Assembly (NCBI GenBank): GCA_910579435.1
Contig: CAJTVF010000092.1
Span: forward strand, 1 to 6,112
Source: an uncultured Oscillibacter sp.
GTDB taxonomy: Bacteria > Bacillota > Clostridia > Oscillospirales > Oscillospiraceae
Direction: 5' to 3'
Length of the DNA: 6,112 nucleotides
In this document: positions 1 through 5,724 of the stretch, one piece after another
How positions within the stretch are numbered: position 1 is the stretch's first letter
Layout: each line of letters starts with the position of its first letter
Notes under the pieces: model-generated
Seen by the model: only the letters and a program-made list of their open reading frames with translations
What the model was told of the DNA's origin: nothing
The model's database searches: none
Position numbers and translations under genes: made by a program

Positions 1-13
1 AAACGCCCAAAAC

Positions 14-139
14 GGCGGATCTTTTTCCGCCACTCTGCGTTAAATTTTCTTGCCGTGCGTCAGCCCGCCCGCGAAAATTTGCCTTGATTGGCGGAAAAAT
101 CTCTCACCGTTGGGCATTCCGCCAATTTTCAAACAAGGC
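14..139. repeat. Structured non-coding module of three successive inverted repeats
   Basis: No gene is supported in the first 140 bases. Three symmetric elements follow one another. GGCGGA (14-19) pairs with TCCGCC (26-31) across a 6-base loop. AAATTTTC (42-49) pairs with GAAAATTT (73-80). An imperfect pair follows: GCCTTG (81-86) plus ATTGGCGGAA (87-96) match TTCCGCCAAT (117-126) plus CAAGGC (134-139), with a 7-base insertion in the right arm. The module ends just before the recombinase remnant, whose frame is closed by a TAG at 141-143. Such folded GGCGGA-rich segments resemble interspersed intergenic repeats, or the residue of a mobile-element end, but only one copy lies in this window, so repetition in the genome is inference. 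Confidence 0.45.
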
Positions 140-143
140 CTAG

Positions 144-638
144 GAGGACGAGGGCGAGTTTGTACAGCGTGTTATAGAGAACAAGACCGCCGTACAGCGG
201 GCGGAGCGGGAACAGGCCAAGCGAACCCTGGAAAAGCAGGAACGGCGGATCAACGAACTGGACGCCATCATTCAGAGGCTCTACGAGGACCATGTTATGG
301 GCAAGCTGAACGCCGAACGGTTTACGAAGCTGTCCGAGGGCTACAAGAAGGAGCAGGCGGACTTGAAGCAGTCTGCTGAAAACCTCCGGGCCATCGTGGA
401 CGCCGCCGAAACCCAGGCCGTCAATGTCCAGAGCTTTTTGAAAATTGTGAAGAAGTACACTGAGCCCACCGAACTGACCCCGGCAATCCTGCGGGAGTTT
501 GTGGAGAAGGTGGTGGTTCACGCCCCGGACAAGTCCAGCGGGCACCGGGTACAGCGGATTGATGTGCATTACATGTTTATTGGGGAGATCGATTTGTCCC
601 CGGAGCACAGCAAGTACGAGAAAGAACCAACCGCATGA
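144..638 (+). pseudogene. Large serine recombinase, C-terminal remnant (DUF4368-type end)
   Basis: The frame is open for 164 codons from 144 to a TGA at 636-638 and is preceded by an in-frame TAG at 141-143. The translation matches the C-terminal part of large serine recombinases (TnpX/TndX-like) carried by Clostridial mobile elements. It has EFVQRVIEN near the start, a charged probable coiled-coil segment (QAKRTLEKQERRINELDAI), then GKLNAERF and the DUF4368-like end with LTPAILREFVEKVVVH and RVQRIDVHY. The family usually has about 500 or more residues. The N-terminal catalytic domain with its nucleophilic serine and most of the DNA-binding region are absent, and the bases upstream are non-coding. 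The first ATG, at 297, has no good ribosome binding site and lies inside the conserved domain, so it is not a genuine start. This is a dead relic of a mobile element, probably joined to foreign DNA at about 140. Confidence 0.8.
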
Positions 639-656
639 CGCTCTCGCATCATGCGG
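631..656. terminator. Hairpin between convergent genes, possibly a bidirectional terminator
   Basis: CCGCATGA (631-638) pairs perfectly with TCATGCGG (649-656). After a single mismatch the stem continues with GC/GC closing a TCTC tetraloop. The left arm includes the recombinase remnant's stop codon. On the plus strand the stem is followed by the moderately T-rich CTGTTTCTGCGTTT. On the minus strand it is followed by TTGGTTCTTTCTC, so it could also end the UPF0210 transcript, whose stop codon lies 62 bases away. Neither tract is a run of pure T, so efficiency is uncertain. The remaining bases to 717 hold nothing else recognisable. Confidence 0.5.
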
Positions 657-717
657 CTGTTTCTGCGTTTGAAAAACTTCTTTATCAGGGTTCCCTCGAC
701 GGGCGGTCCTTTCTCGT

Positions 718-2076
718 TCAATTCCGCAGGCTGTGCAATGGCGCGGGAATTCGCCCGCCCCGGGCGATGAACCCGGCGGAGGATTCCCGGTGAACCGGCA
801 TTACCGGGGCGCTGCCAAGAAGCCCCCCCATTTCGATGGTGCCGCCCACATCCTTCCCCGGCGCGGGGAGGATGCGCACGGCGGTGGTTTTGTTGTTCAC
901 CATTCCAATCGCCGCCTCGTCGGCAATGATGGCGGCGATGGTCTCCGCCGGGGTATCCCCGGGAATGGCAATCATGTCCAGGCCCACGGAGCACACGCAG
1001 GTCATGGCCTCCAGCTTGTCGATGCAGAGGGTCCCGGAGCGGGCGGCGGCAATCATGCCCTCGTCCTCGCTGACGGGGATGAAGGCCCCGGAGAGCCCCC
1101 CCACGCTGGAGGAGGCCATGACGCCCCCCTTCTTCACCGCGTCGTTCAGCATCGCCAGGGCCGCCGTGGTGCCGTGGGTCCCGCAGACCTCCAGCCCCAG
1201 CTCCTCCAGAATCCGGGCCACGCTGTCCCCGATGGCGGGAGTGGGGGCCAGGCTCAAATCCACGATGCCGAAGGGGACCCCCAGCCTCCGGCTGGCCTCC
1301 TGGGCCACCAGCTGGCCCATGCGGGTCACCCGGAAGGCGGTCTTTTTAATGGTCTCCGCCGCCACATCCAGCGGCTGGCCCTTCACGGCCTGGAGGGCGT
1401 GGTACACCACGCCGGGGCCGGAGACGCCCACGTTGATGACCGCCTCCGCCTCCCCCGCGCCGTGGAAGGCCCCGGCCATGAAGGGATTGTCCTCCACGGC
1501 GTTGCAGAACACCACCAGCTTGGCACAGCCCAGACCGTCCCGGTCCGCCGTGCGGTCTGCGGTCTCCCGGATGACGCGGCCCATGAGGGCCACCGCGTCC
1601 ATGTTGATTCCCGCCCGGGTAGAGCCCACGTTGATGGAGGAGCACACCAGCTCCGTCTGGGCCAGGGCCTCGGGGATGGAGCGGATCAGGCGATGGTCGG
1701 CCCGGGTCAGCCCCTTCTGGACCAAGGCGGACCAGCCGCCGATGAAGTTCACGCCGCAGGTCCGGGCCGCCCGGTCCAGGGCCAGGGCGAAGGGCACATA
1801 GTCCTCCGTCTCGCTGGCCCCGGCCACCAGGGCCATGGGGGTGACGGAGATGCGCTTGTTGACGATAGGGATGCCGAACTCGTCCTCAATGTCCTGGCCG
1901 GTTTTCACCAGGTGTTCGGCACTGCGGCAGATTTTCTCATAGACCTTCTCGCAGGCCCGCCTGGGGTCCGGGTCACAGCAGGAGAGGAGGGAAATGCCCA
2001 TGGTGATGGTGCGGATGTCCAGGTGCTGCTGGTCGATCATTTCAATGGTGGAGAGAATTTCCTTCTGATTCAGCAT
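718..2076 (-). CDS. UPF0210 (DUF711) family protein
   Basis: The 452-residue product matches the full length of the UPF0210/DUF711 (PFL-like) family, which has no established reaction; structural genomics placed it near the glycyl-radical enzyme fold. Conserved blocks visible in order are GVNFIGGWSALVQKG (108-122), INVGSTRAGINMD (148-160), CNAVEDNPFMAGAFHG (191-206), DLSLAPTPAIGDSVARILEE (273-292), GTHGTTAALAMLNDAVKKGG (299-318), GGLSGAFIPVSEDEG (326-340), GKDVGGTIEMGGLLGSAP (407-424) and the typical C-terminus RIPAPLHSL. No signal peptide or membrane segment is seen, so it is probably cytoplasmic. The start is set by AAGGAGG at 2084-2090, seven bases before the ATG and overlapping the stop codon of the UPF0237 gene. 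This suggests translational coupling with that gene, the family's usual partner. It is the last gene of the operon. Family identity is very sure; function is unknown. Confidence 0.93.
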   Translation of the reverse strand: MLNQKEILSTIEMIDQQHLDIRTITMGISLLSCCDPDPRRACEKVYEKICRSAEHLVKTGQDIEDEFGIPIVNKRISVTPMALVAGASETEDYVPFALALDRAARTCGVNFIGGWSALVQKGLTRADHRLIRSIPEALAQTELVCSSINVGSTRAGINMDAVALMGRVIRETADRTADRDGLGCAKLVVFCNAVEDNPFMAGAFHGAGEAEAVINVGVSGPGVVYHALQAVKGQPLDVAAETIKKTAFRVTRMGQLVAQEASRRLGVPFGIVDLSLAPTPAIGDSVARILEELGLEVCGTHGTTAALAMLNDAVKKGGVMASSSVGGLSGAFIPVSEDEGMIAAARSGTLCIDKLEAMTCVCSVGLDMIAIPGDTPAETIAAIIADEAAIGMVNNKTTAVRILPAPGKDVGGTIEMGGLLGSAPVMPVHRESSAGFIARGGRIPAPLHSLRN

Positions 2077-2083
2077 GAGGCCC

Positions 2084-2090
2084 CCTCCTT
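2084..2090 (-). promoter_or_regulatory. Shine-Dalgarno of the UPF0210 gene, overlapping the upstream stop codon
   Basis: On the minus strand AAGGAGG ends seven bases before the UPF0210 ATG. Its first two bases are shared with the TAA stop (2091-2089) of the UPF0237 gene. This arrangement fixes the start and favours coupled translation of the pair. Confidence 0.8.
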
Positions 2091-2358
2091 AAATGCTGTG
2101 CATGGCGTCGAAGATTTCCTCCCGCTGGATGCGGATGGAGAGGCCCATTTCCGCTCCCAGGTCGTTCAGGCCCTTCCCCAGCTCACCGAAGCTGGCTGTG
2201 GACTTGCTGACATCCACGGCCATGACCATAGTGAAGGCCCCCTGGAGAATGGTCTGGGAGATATCCAGAATGTTGACGTTGTAGTTTGCCAGGCGGTTGC
2301 AGACGGCGGCGATGATGCCCACCCGGTCCTGGCCCAGGACGGTGACGATGGCGTTCAT
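2089..2358 (-). CDS. UPF0237 family ACT-domain protein
   Basis: This 89-residue protein is a single ACT domain, the small-molecule-binding fold of amino-acid-responsive proteins. GQDRVGI (9-15) forms the ligand-loop region, NILDISQT (29-36) follows, and the family ending EIFDAMHSI closes the sequence. It resembles the ACT modules of GcvR and belongs to UPF0237, whose members usually sit directly upstream of a UPF0210 gene, as here (12 bases apart). No catalytic domain is present, so it probably binds a ligand or partners the UPF0210 protein; that is inference. The start is the ATG at 2358, because AAAGGAGG (2366-2373) lies seven bases before it and the family begins at this point. A longer frame back to 2439 would overlap lysC and read through the terminator-like hairpin, so it is rejected. 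Confidence 0.9.
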   Translation of the reverse strand: MNAIVTVLGQDRVGIIAAVCNRLANYNVNILDISQTILQGAFTMVMAVDVSKSTASFGELGKGLNDLGAEMGLSIRIQREEIFDAMHSI

Positions 2359-2388
2359 AGCGGCTCCTCCTTTATTTCCCTTATTTTC

Positions 2389-2427
2389 AAAAACGGCCTC
2401 CGGCGAGGGGAAGCTCCCCCCGCCGGA
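2389..2427 (-). terminator. Terminator-like hairpin after lysC
   Basis: On the minus strand the 77-base gap after lysC folds into a long stem. TCCGGCG (2427-2421) pairs with CGCCGGA (2405-2399). After one mismatch, GGGGA pairs with TCCCC around a 3-base loop. Five bases past the stem is TTTTT (2393-2389). This looks like an intrinsic terminator weakened by the offset of its T-run. The UPF0237 ribosome binding site begins only 16 bases further on, leaving no room for a separate promoter. Partial read-through that lowers expression of the two distal genes is the simplest reading. Confidence 0.65.
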
Positions 2428-2435
2428 CGCGAAGC

Positions 2436-3647
2436 TCAAAGCTCGTCAAAGAACTTGTCGTGGATGGCCCGGACCGCCCGGTTCACGTCCATTTCGTCCA
2501 GCAGGACGGAGACGCGGATCTCCGAGGTGTTGATCATCTGGATGTTGATGCCCGCCTCATAGAGGGCCTCGAACATTTTGGCGGCCACGCCGCAGTTGCT
2601 CATCAGGCCCACGCCCACGATGGACACTTTTCCAATCTGGTTGTCGGCCTCGATGTGGTCGAAGCGCAGGGCCTCCTTGTGCTCATTGAGGATGGATTCC
2701 ACCTCCTGCTGGTCCTTCCGGTGGATGGTGAAGGTGATGTCCTTGGTGTCCTCCCGGCCGATGGACTGGAGAATCACGTCTACGTTGATGTTGTGCTTGC
2801 TCAGCAGGTCGAAGACCTGGAAGGCGACGCCGGGGTTGTGCTGGAGACCCACCAGGGCCACCCGGGCGATGCTGGTGTCCTTGGCGACGCCGGCGATGTT
2901 GGTCTTTTCCACTTTCGTAACCTCCTTGACTTTCGTGCCGGGCTTCCGCTCCAGGCTGGAAAGCACTTCCAAATTTACTCTGAACTTCTTGGCCAGCTCC
3001 ACGCTGCGGTTGTGGAGCACCTGGGCCCCCTGAGACGCCAGCTCCAGCATCTCGTCATAGGTAATTTCCTCCAGCTTCCGGGCCGTGGGAACCAGGCGGG
3101 GGTCCGTGGTGTACACGCCGTCCACGTCGGTGTAGATCTGGCAGAGGTCCGCCCGGAACGCCGCCGCCAGGGCCACGGCGCTGGTGTCGGACCCTCCCCG
3201 GCCCAGGGTGGTGACGTCGCCGCTGCGGTCCACACCCTGGAAGCCCGTGACGATGACGATGCGGTGCTGGTCCAGCTCCGCCTGGATACGCTCGGAGTCG
3301 ATGCGCTTGATGCGGGCGTCGGTGTGGACGGCGGTGGACTGGATGCCCGCCTGCCAGGCCGTCAGGGACACGCAGGGCAGGCCCATGGCCTCCAGGGCCA
3401 TGGCGCAGAGGGAAACGGAAATCTGCTCGCCGGTGGAAAGGAGCATATCCAGCTCCCGTTTGGAGGCGCCGGGGTTAATCTCCTTCGCCTTTTCGATCAG
3501 GTCGTCGGTGGTATCCCCCTGGGCGGACAGGACCACGATCACGTCGTTTCCCTTGACGTAGGTCTCCGCGATGATCCGGGCGACATTCTGGATGCGCTCC
3601 GCGTCCCGCACGGAGCTGCCGCCGAATTTCTGTACAATCAAACTCAT
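2436..3647 (-). CDS. lysC: Aspartate kinase (aspartokinase)
   Basis: Aspartate kinase phosphorylates L-aspartate with ATP to 4-aspartyl phosphate, the first step to lysine, threonine, methionine and isoleucine; it is cytosolic. The 403 residues match monofunctional two-ACT aspartokinases. The N-terminal amino-acid-kinase domain carries KFGGSS (7-12), SAQGDTTDDL (41-50), STGEQ (71-75), GRGGSD (149-154) and TDVDGVYTTDPR (173-184). Two C-terminal ACT domains follow at about 260-330 and 340-403, with HNPGVAFQVFDLL and NCGVAAKMFEAL as their ligand-loop helices, so allosteric feedback by pathway amino acids is expected. Which amino acid inhibits it cannot be read from the sequence. AAAGGAAG (3656-3663) lies eight bases before the ATG. 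It follows hom by 97 bases, and that gap contains hairpins. The name lysC is the usual one for this type, but bacteria with several isozymes may use other names. Confidence 0.95.
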   Translation of the reverse strand: MSLIVQKFGGSSVRDAERIQNVARIIAETYVKGNDVIVVLSAQGDTTDDLIEKAKEINPGASKRELDMLLSTGEQISVSLCAMALEAMGLPCVSLTAWQAGIQSTAVHTDARIKRIDSERIQAELDQHRIVIVTGFQGVDRSGDVTTLGRGGSDTSAVALAAAFRADLCQIYTDVDGVYTTDPRLVPTARKLEEITYDEMLELASQGAQVLHNRSVELAKKFRVNLEVLSSLERKPGTKVKEVTKVEKTNIAGVAKDTSIARVALVGLQHNPGVAFQVFDLLSKHNINVDVILQSIGREDTKDITFTIHRKDQQEVESILNEHKEALRFDHIEADNQIGKVSIVGVGLMSNCGVAAKMFEALYEAGINIQMINTSEIRVSVLLDEMDVNRAVRAIHDKFFDEL

Positions 3648-3693
3648 ATGTCGGTCTTCCTTTTCCGCTTGAAATCAGGTTGTCGGGTTGGAA

Positions 3694-3743
3694 GGGGGAG
3701 GACGCTCTCCCCCGCTCTATCCTATGCGGGAACGGCGCTCCGC
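3694..3743 (-). terminator. Intercistronic hairpins between hom and lysC
   Basis: The 97-base gap contains a perfect 7-bp stem, GGGGGAG (3694-3700) with CTCCCCC (3707-3713), around a 6-base loop. Nearer the hom stop is a weaker stem, GCGG (3726-3729) with CCGC (3740-3743). On the transcribed minus strand the main stem is followed by TTCCAACC rather than a T-run, so it is a poor intrinsic terminator. It could be an RNA-stability or processing element, or a pausing site that adjusts lysC relative to hom. The role is inference. Confidence 0.35.
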
Positions 3744-3744
3744 G

Positions 3745-4941
3745 TCAGACCTCCAGCACCCGCATGCAGGCCAGCACGTTCAGGGAACGGGACTGCTGGG
3801 CCGCGTCGGCCCCGCTGAGGGGCTCCGTCAAAAAGGCGGTCTCGCCGTCCTCGCTGAGGACCTCCACCTGCCCGAAGGCCAGGGCCGCGTCGGTGAGGCT
3901 GCCCTCGATGCGGAAATAGTGCCGCATCTTCAAAACCGACGGGTCCTGGAAGCCCGCCGTGTCCGCCGACCAGCCAATCTCCTCCCGCCTGGGGCTCTGC
4001 TGGAGGCACTCCATCACGTCCGCCACGCAGGCGGAGGCGGTGGGCAGCTCCCCGGCGCCCTTGCCGTAGAACATCACCTCGCCGGTGGCGTTGCCCCGGA
4101 CCATCACGGCGTTGAACACGTCCTCCACGTTGGCCATGGGGTTATCCTCGGGAATCAGGTGGGGGGCCACATAGGCCGTCCGCCCGCCGCCGGGGAGGCG
4201 CACCGCCCGGCCCAGCAGCTTAATCCGGTAGCCCGCCCGCTGGGCAATCTTCACATCCCGGAGACTCAGCTTGCCGATGCCCTCCATGGGCACCCGCTCC
4301 GGGTCGATCTGGCTGCCGAAGGCCAAGTCCCCCAGAATGCAGATCTTCCGCCCCGCGTCAATACCCTCCACGTCGGCGGTGGGGTCCGCCTCGGCATAGC
4401 CCTTGGCCTGGGCCTCCCGGAGGGCGTCGGAGAAAAAGGCCCCGGTGCGGACCATCCGGGTGAGGATATAGTTGGTGGTCCCGTTCAAAATGCCGTACAC
4501 CTCGTCGATGCGGTTGGCCGCCATGCACTGGGTCAGGGGGTGCAGCACCGGGATGCCGCCGCCCACGCTGGCCTCGAAGAGGTAGCTGACATTCTTCCGC
4601 TTCGCCAGGGCCAGCAGCTCGCAGCCCTTTTCCGCCACTAATTGTTTGTTGGCGGTGACCACGTGCTTCCCGGCGGACAGGGCCCGCTTGGTGTACTCGT
4701 AGGCCGCCTCCACCCCGCCGATGGTCTCCACCACCACCCGGATCGAATCGTCCTCTTCGACTTTCTTGAAATCGTCCGTCATCAGCTGGCGGCAGGGCCC
4801 GTCCTTGAAATGCCGGACCAGCACGGTTTTCACCTGCAAGGGCTCCCCCAGCTTCCGCTCGATCTGCCGGGCGTTCTCCGCCACCACCTTGGCAACGCCG
4901 GCGCCCACGGTGCCCAGGCCCAGAATCGCAATCTGTATCAT
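3745..4941 (-). CDS. hom: Homoserine dehydrogenase
   Basis: Homoserine dehydrogenase reduces aspartate 4-semialdehyde to homoserine with NAD(P)H, committing carbon to threonine and methionine in the cytosol. The Rossmann nucleotide-binding motif GLGTVGAG is at residues 8-15, TANK at 96-99, EASVGGGIPV at 123-132 and GILNGTTNYIL at 150-160. The family signature runs through GYAEADPTADVEGIDAGRK (181-199), where Asp195 and Lys199 have the spacing of the catalytic pair described in the yeast enzyme. The length of 398 is short for Gram-positive Hom proteins with a full C-terminal ACT domain. After about residue 338 the sequence begins like that domain (MRHYFRIEG) and ends like it (LNVLACMRVLEV), but the central PGVL-type ligand loop is missing, so the regulatory domain looks eroded. 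The ATG at 4941 is preceded by AGAGAGAGG, eight bases away. It lies 18 bases downstream of the HTH-ACT gene. Confidence 0.95.
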   Translation of the reverse strand: MIQIAILGLGTVGAGVAKVVAENARQIERKLGEPLQVKTVLVRHFKDGPCRQLMTDDFKKVEEDDSIRVVVETIGGVEAAYEYTKRALSAGKHVVTANKQLVAEKGCELLALAKRKNVSYLFEASVGGGIPVLHPLTQCMAANRIDEVYGILNGTTNYILTRMVRTGAFFSDALREAQAKGYAEADPTADVEGIDAGRKICILGDLAFGSQIDPERVPMEGIGKLSLRDVKIAQRAGYRIKLLGRAVRLPGGGRTAYVAPHLIPEDNPMANVEDVFNAVMVRGNATGEVMFYGKGAGELPTASACVADVMECLQQSPRREEIGWSADTAGFQDPSVLKMRHYFRIEGSLTDAALAFGQVEVLSEDGETAFLTEPLSGADAAQQSRSLNVLACMRVLEV

Positions 4942-4959
4942 CTCACAAACCTCTCTCTG

Positions 4960-5400
4960 TCATCCTGCCAGAATCTCAAATTTCAGCACGCCCTCCAGGG
5001 CGGTCACGTCCCCCATCAGCTGTTCCAGGGACTCCGCAAGGCCGCTGGTCTCGGCGGAAATGGTCACCGCCGCGCAGCCGTTGGTGGGGATGCTCTGGTT
5101 GATGGTCAGAATGTTGGCCCCGGAGGCGGCGAACACCGCCAGCACGCCGGAGAGCACCCCCGCCGTGTCCTTGAGCATGGCGTAAAAGGTGATGATATGC
5201 TCCGCCTTCATGTCGTTGAAGGGCTGGACCGAGTCCTTATATTTATAGAAGGCGCTGCGGCTGATGCCCACCAGCTTCGTAGCCGCCCCCACCGTGTCCG
5301 CCTCTCCGGTCTGCATCATCCGCTTGGCCTCCGCCACCTTGACGAAGACCTCCGGCAGCGCCTCCGCCGCCACGATATAGTATTTGATCGTCTTTGCCAT
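4960..5400 (-). CDS. UPF0735/PheB-like HTH-ACT protein, probable regulator
   Basis: The 146-residue product matches the UPF0735 ACT-domain family, which includes B. subtilis PheB (about 147 residues). The N-terminal half looks like a helix-turn-helix DNA-binding segment, with LPEVFVKVAEAKRMM (15-29) and GISRSAFYKYKD (45-56). The C-terminal half is an ACT domain (about 70-146) with LKDTAGVLSGVLAVF (76-90) and NILTINQSIP (96-105). I recall a Bacillus member of this family (ThrR) being reported to repress the hom-thrCB operon; that recollection should be checked. Being first in a hom-lysC operon fits local control by an amino acid, probably threonine, which is inference. Two starts are possible. 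The ATG at 5400 has GGAGG five bases upstream and gives the family length. The ATG at 5412 would add four residues, with GGAGG eleven bases upstream. The first is preferred. Confidence 0.88.
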   Translation of the reverse strand: MAKTIKYYIVAAEALPEVFVKVAEAKRMMQTGEADTVGAATKLVGISRSAFYKYKDSVQPFNDMKAEHIITFYAMLKDTAGVLSGVLAVFAASGANILTINQSIPTNGCAAVTISAETSGLAESLEQLMGDVTALEGVLKFEILAG

Positions 5401-5471
5401 CGCGCCCTCCATCGCAAGCCGCCCCTCCGGCGGCGTTCAGTCCGTCTATTGCGGTCATTTGTCTTCCCTGC

Positions 5472-5500
5472 ATGGTAACATATTTTCCGCCGTTCCGCAA
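5472..5500 (-). promoter_or_regulatory. Candidate promoter for the HTH-ACT/hom/lysC operon (proximal)
   Basis: On the minus strand TTGCGG (5500-5495) is followed after 17 bases by TACCAT (5477-5472). The preceding TGT makes an extended -10 (TGTTACCAT). Transcription would begin near 5465, giving a leader of about 65 bases. The -35 is weak, but the spacing and extended -10 are good. Confidence 0.45.
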
Positions 5501-5555
5501 CTGTCGGAATCGGGGAAACTGACCGGAAAATCCCCCTTCCCGGTGGGCAAAATGC

Positions 5556-5584
5556 CAGTAAGCGGACGATGGGCCGCCTGTCAA
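5556..5584 (-). promoter_or_regulatory. Candidate promoter for the HTH-ACT/hom/lysC operon (distal)
   Basis: On the minus strand a consensus TTGACA (5584-5579) is followed after 17 bases by TTACTG (5561-5556), a poor -10. Its TTGACAGGCGG start is identical to that of the divergent plus-strand promoter. If used, the leader would be about 150 bases and would include competing pairings such as ACCGG/CCGGT and GGGGA/TCCCC. Confidence 0.3.
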
Positions 5585-5587
5585 AAA

Positions 5588-5599
5588 ATGAATATTCAT
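5588..5599. promoter_or_regulatory. 12-bp perfect palindrome, possible operator
   Basis: ATGAATATTCAT is fully self-complementary. It lies four bases upstream of the minus-strand distal -35, within the AT-rich stretch between divergent promoters. The position suits a binding site for a dimeric regulator, perhaps the adjacent HTH-ACT protein, but no protein can be assigned from the sequence. Confidence 0.4.
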
Positions 5600-5624
5600 C
5601 CAGGTATTTATTTGCCCTCGAACA

Positions 5625-5645
5625 TTGTGCTTGAAAAATGCACAA
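5625..5645. promoter_or_regulatory. Inverted repeat TTGTGC-N9-GCACAA in the divergent spacer
   Basis: TTGTGC (5625-5630) and GCACAA (5640-5645) are perfect 6-bp inverted arms with centres 15 bases apart, about 80 bases upstream of the plus-strand -35. An operator is plausible; chance cannot be excluded in AT-rich DNA. Confidence 0.3.
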
Positions 5646-5724
5646 AGACTTCTTGGCCCTCCGGTATTTTTCGGCAATTTTAGAGAAATACACCAAATAA
5701 ATATACACAGTTTCTGAAAAAGTA

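Noticed and set aside
50..379. 109-codon plus-strand frame covering the start of the recombinase remnant
   Set aside because: It is in a different frame from the recombinase similarity, and its product matches no family.
2089..2439. Longer version of the UPF0237 gene starting at 2439
   Set aside because: The extra 27 residues are unlike the family, overlap the lysC stop and cross the terminator-like hairpin. The ATG at 2358 has a near-ideal ribosome binding site.
733..2562. 609-codon plus-strand open frame opposite the UPF0210, UPF0237 and lysC genes
   Set aside because: Its product is low-complexity, rich in Gly, His, Ala and Asp, with no recognisable family. It runs antisense across three well-identified genes, as expected from GC-biased third positions.
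2460..3818. 452-codon plus-strand open frame opposite lysC, and a similar 317-codon frame at 3688-4641 opposite hom
   Set aside because: Both are antisense to strongly conserved enzymes and resemble no protein family; they are composition artefacts.
5243..5448. Out-of-frame minus-strand peptide starting MTAIDGLNAAGG in the operon leader
   Set aside because: It has no run of Thr, Ile, Met or Lys codons to suggest attenuation, and it continues as a Gly-rich shadow inside the HTH-ACT gene.
5588..5599. ArgR/AhrC box at ATGAATATTCAT
   Set aside because: The half-sites resemble TGAAT and ATTCA, but the four-base centre of the ARG box is missing, so spacing is wrong.
5413..5720. T-box, lysine or SAM riboswitch upstream of the hom-lysC operon
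   Set aside because: No T-box AGGGTGG-type sequence or recognisable lysine/SAM riboswitch core was found on the minus strand.
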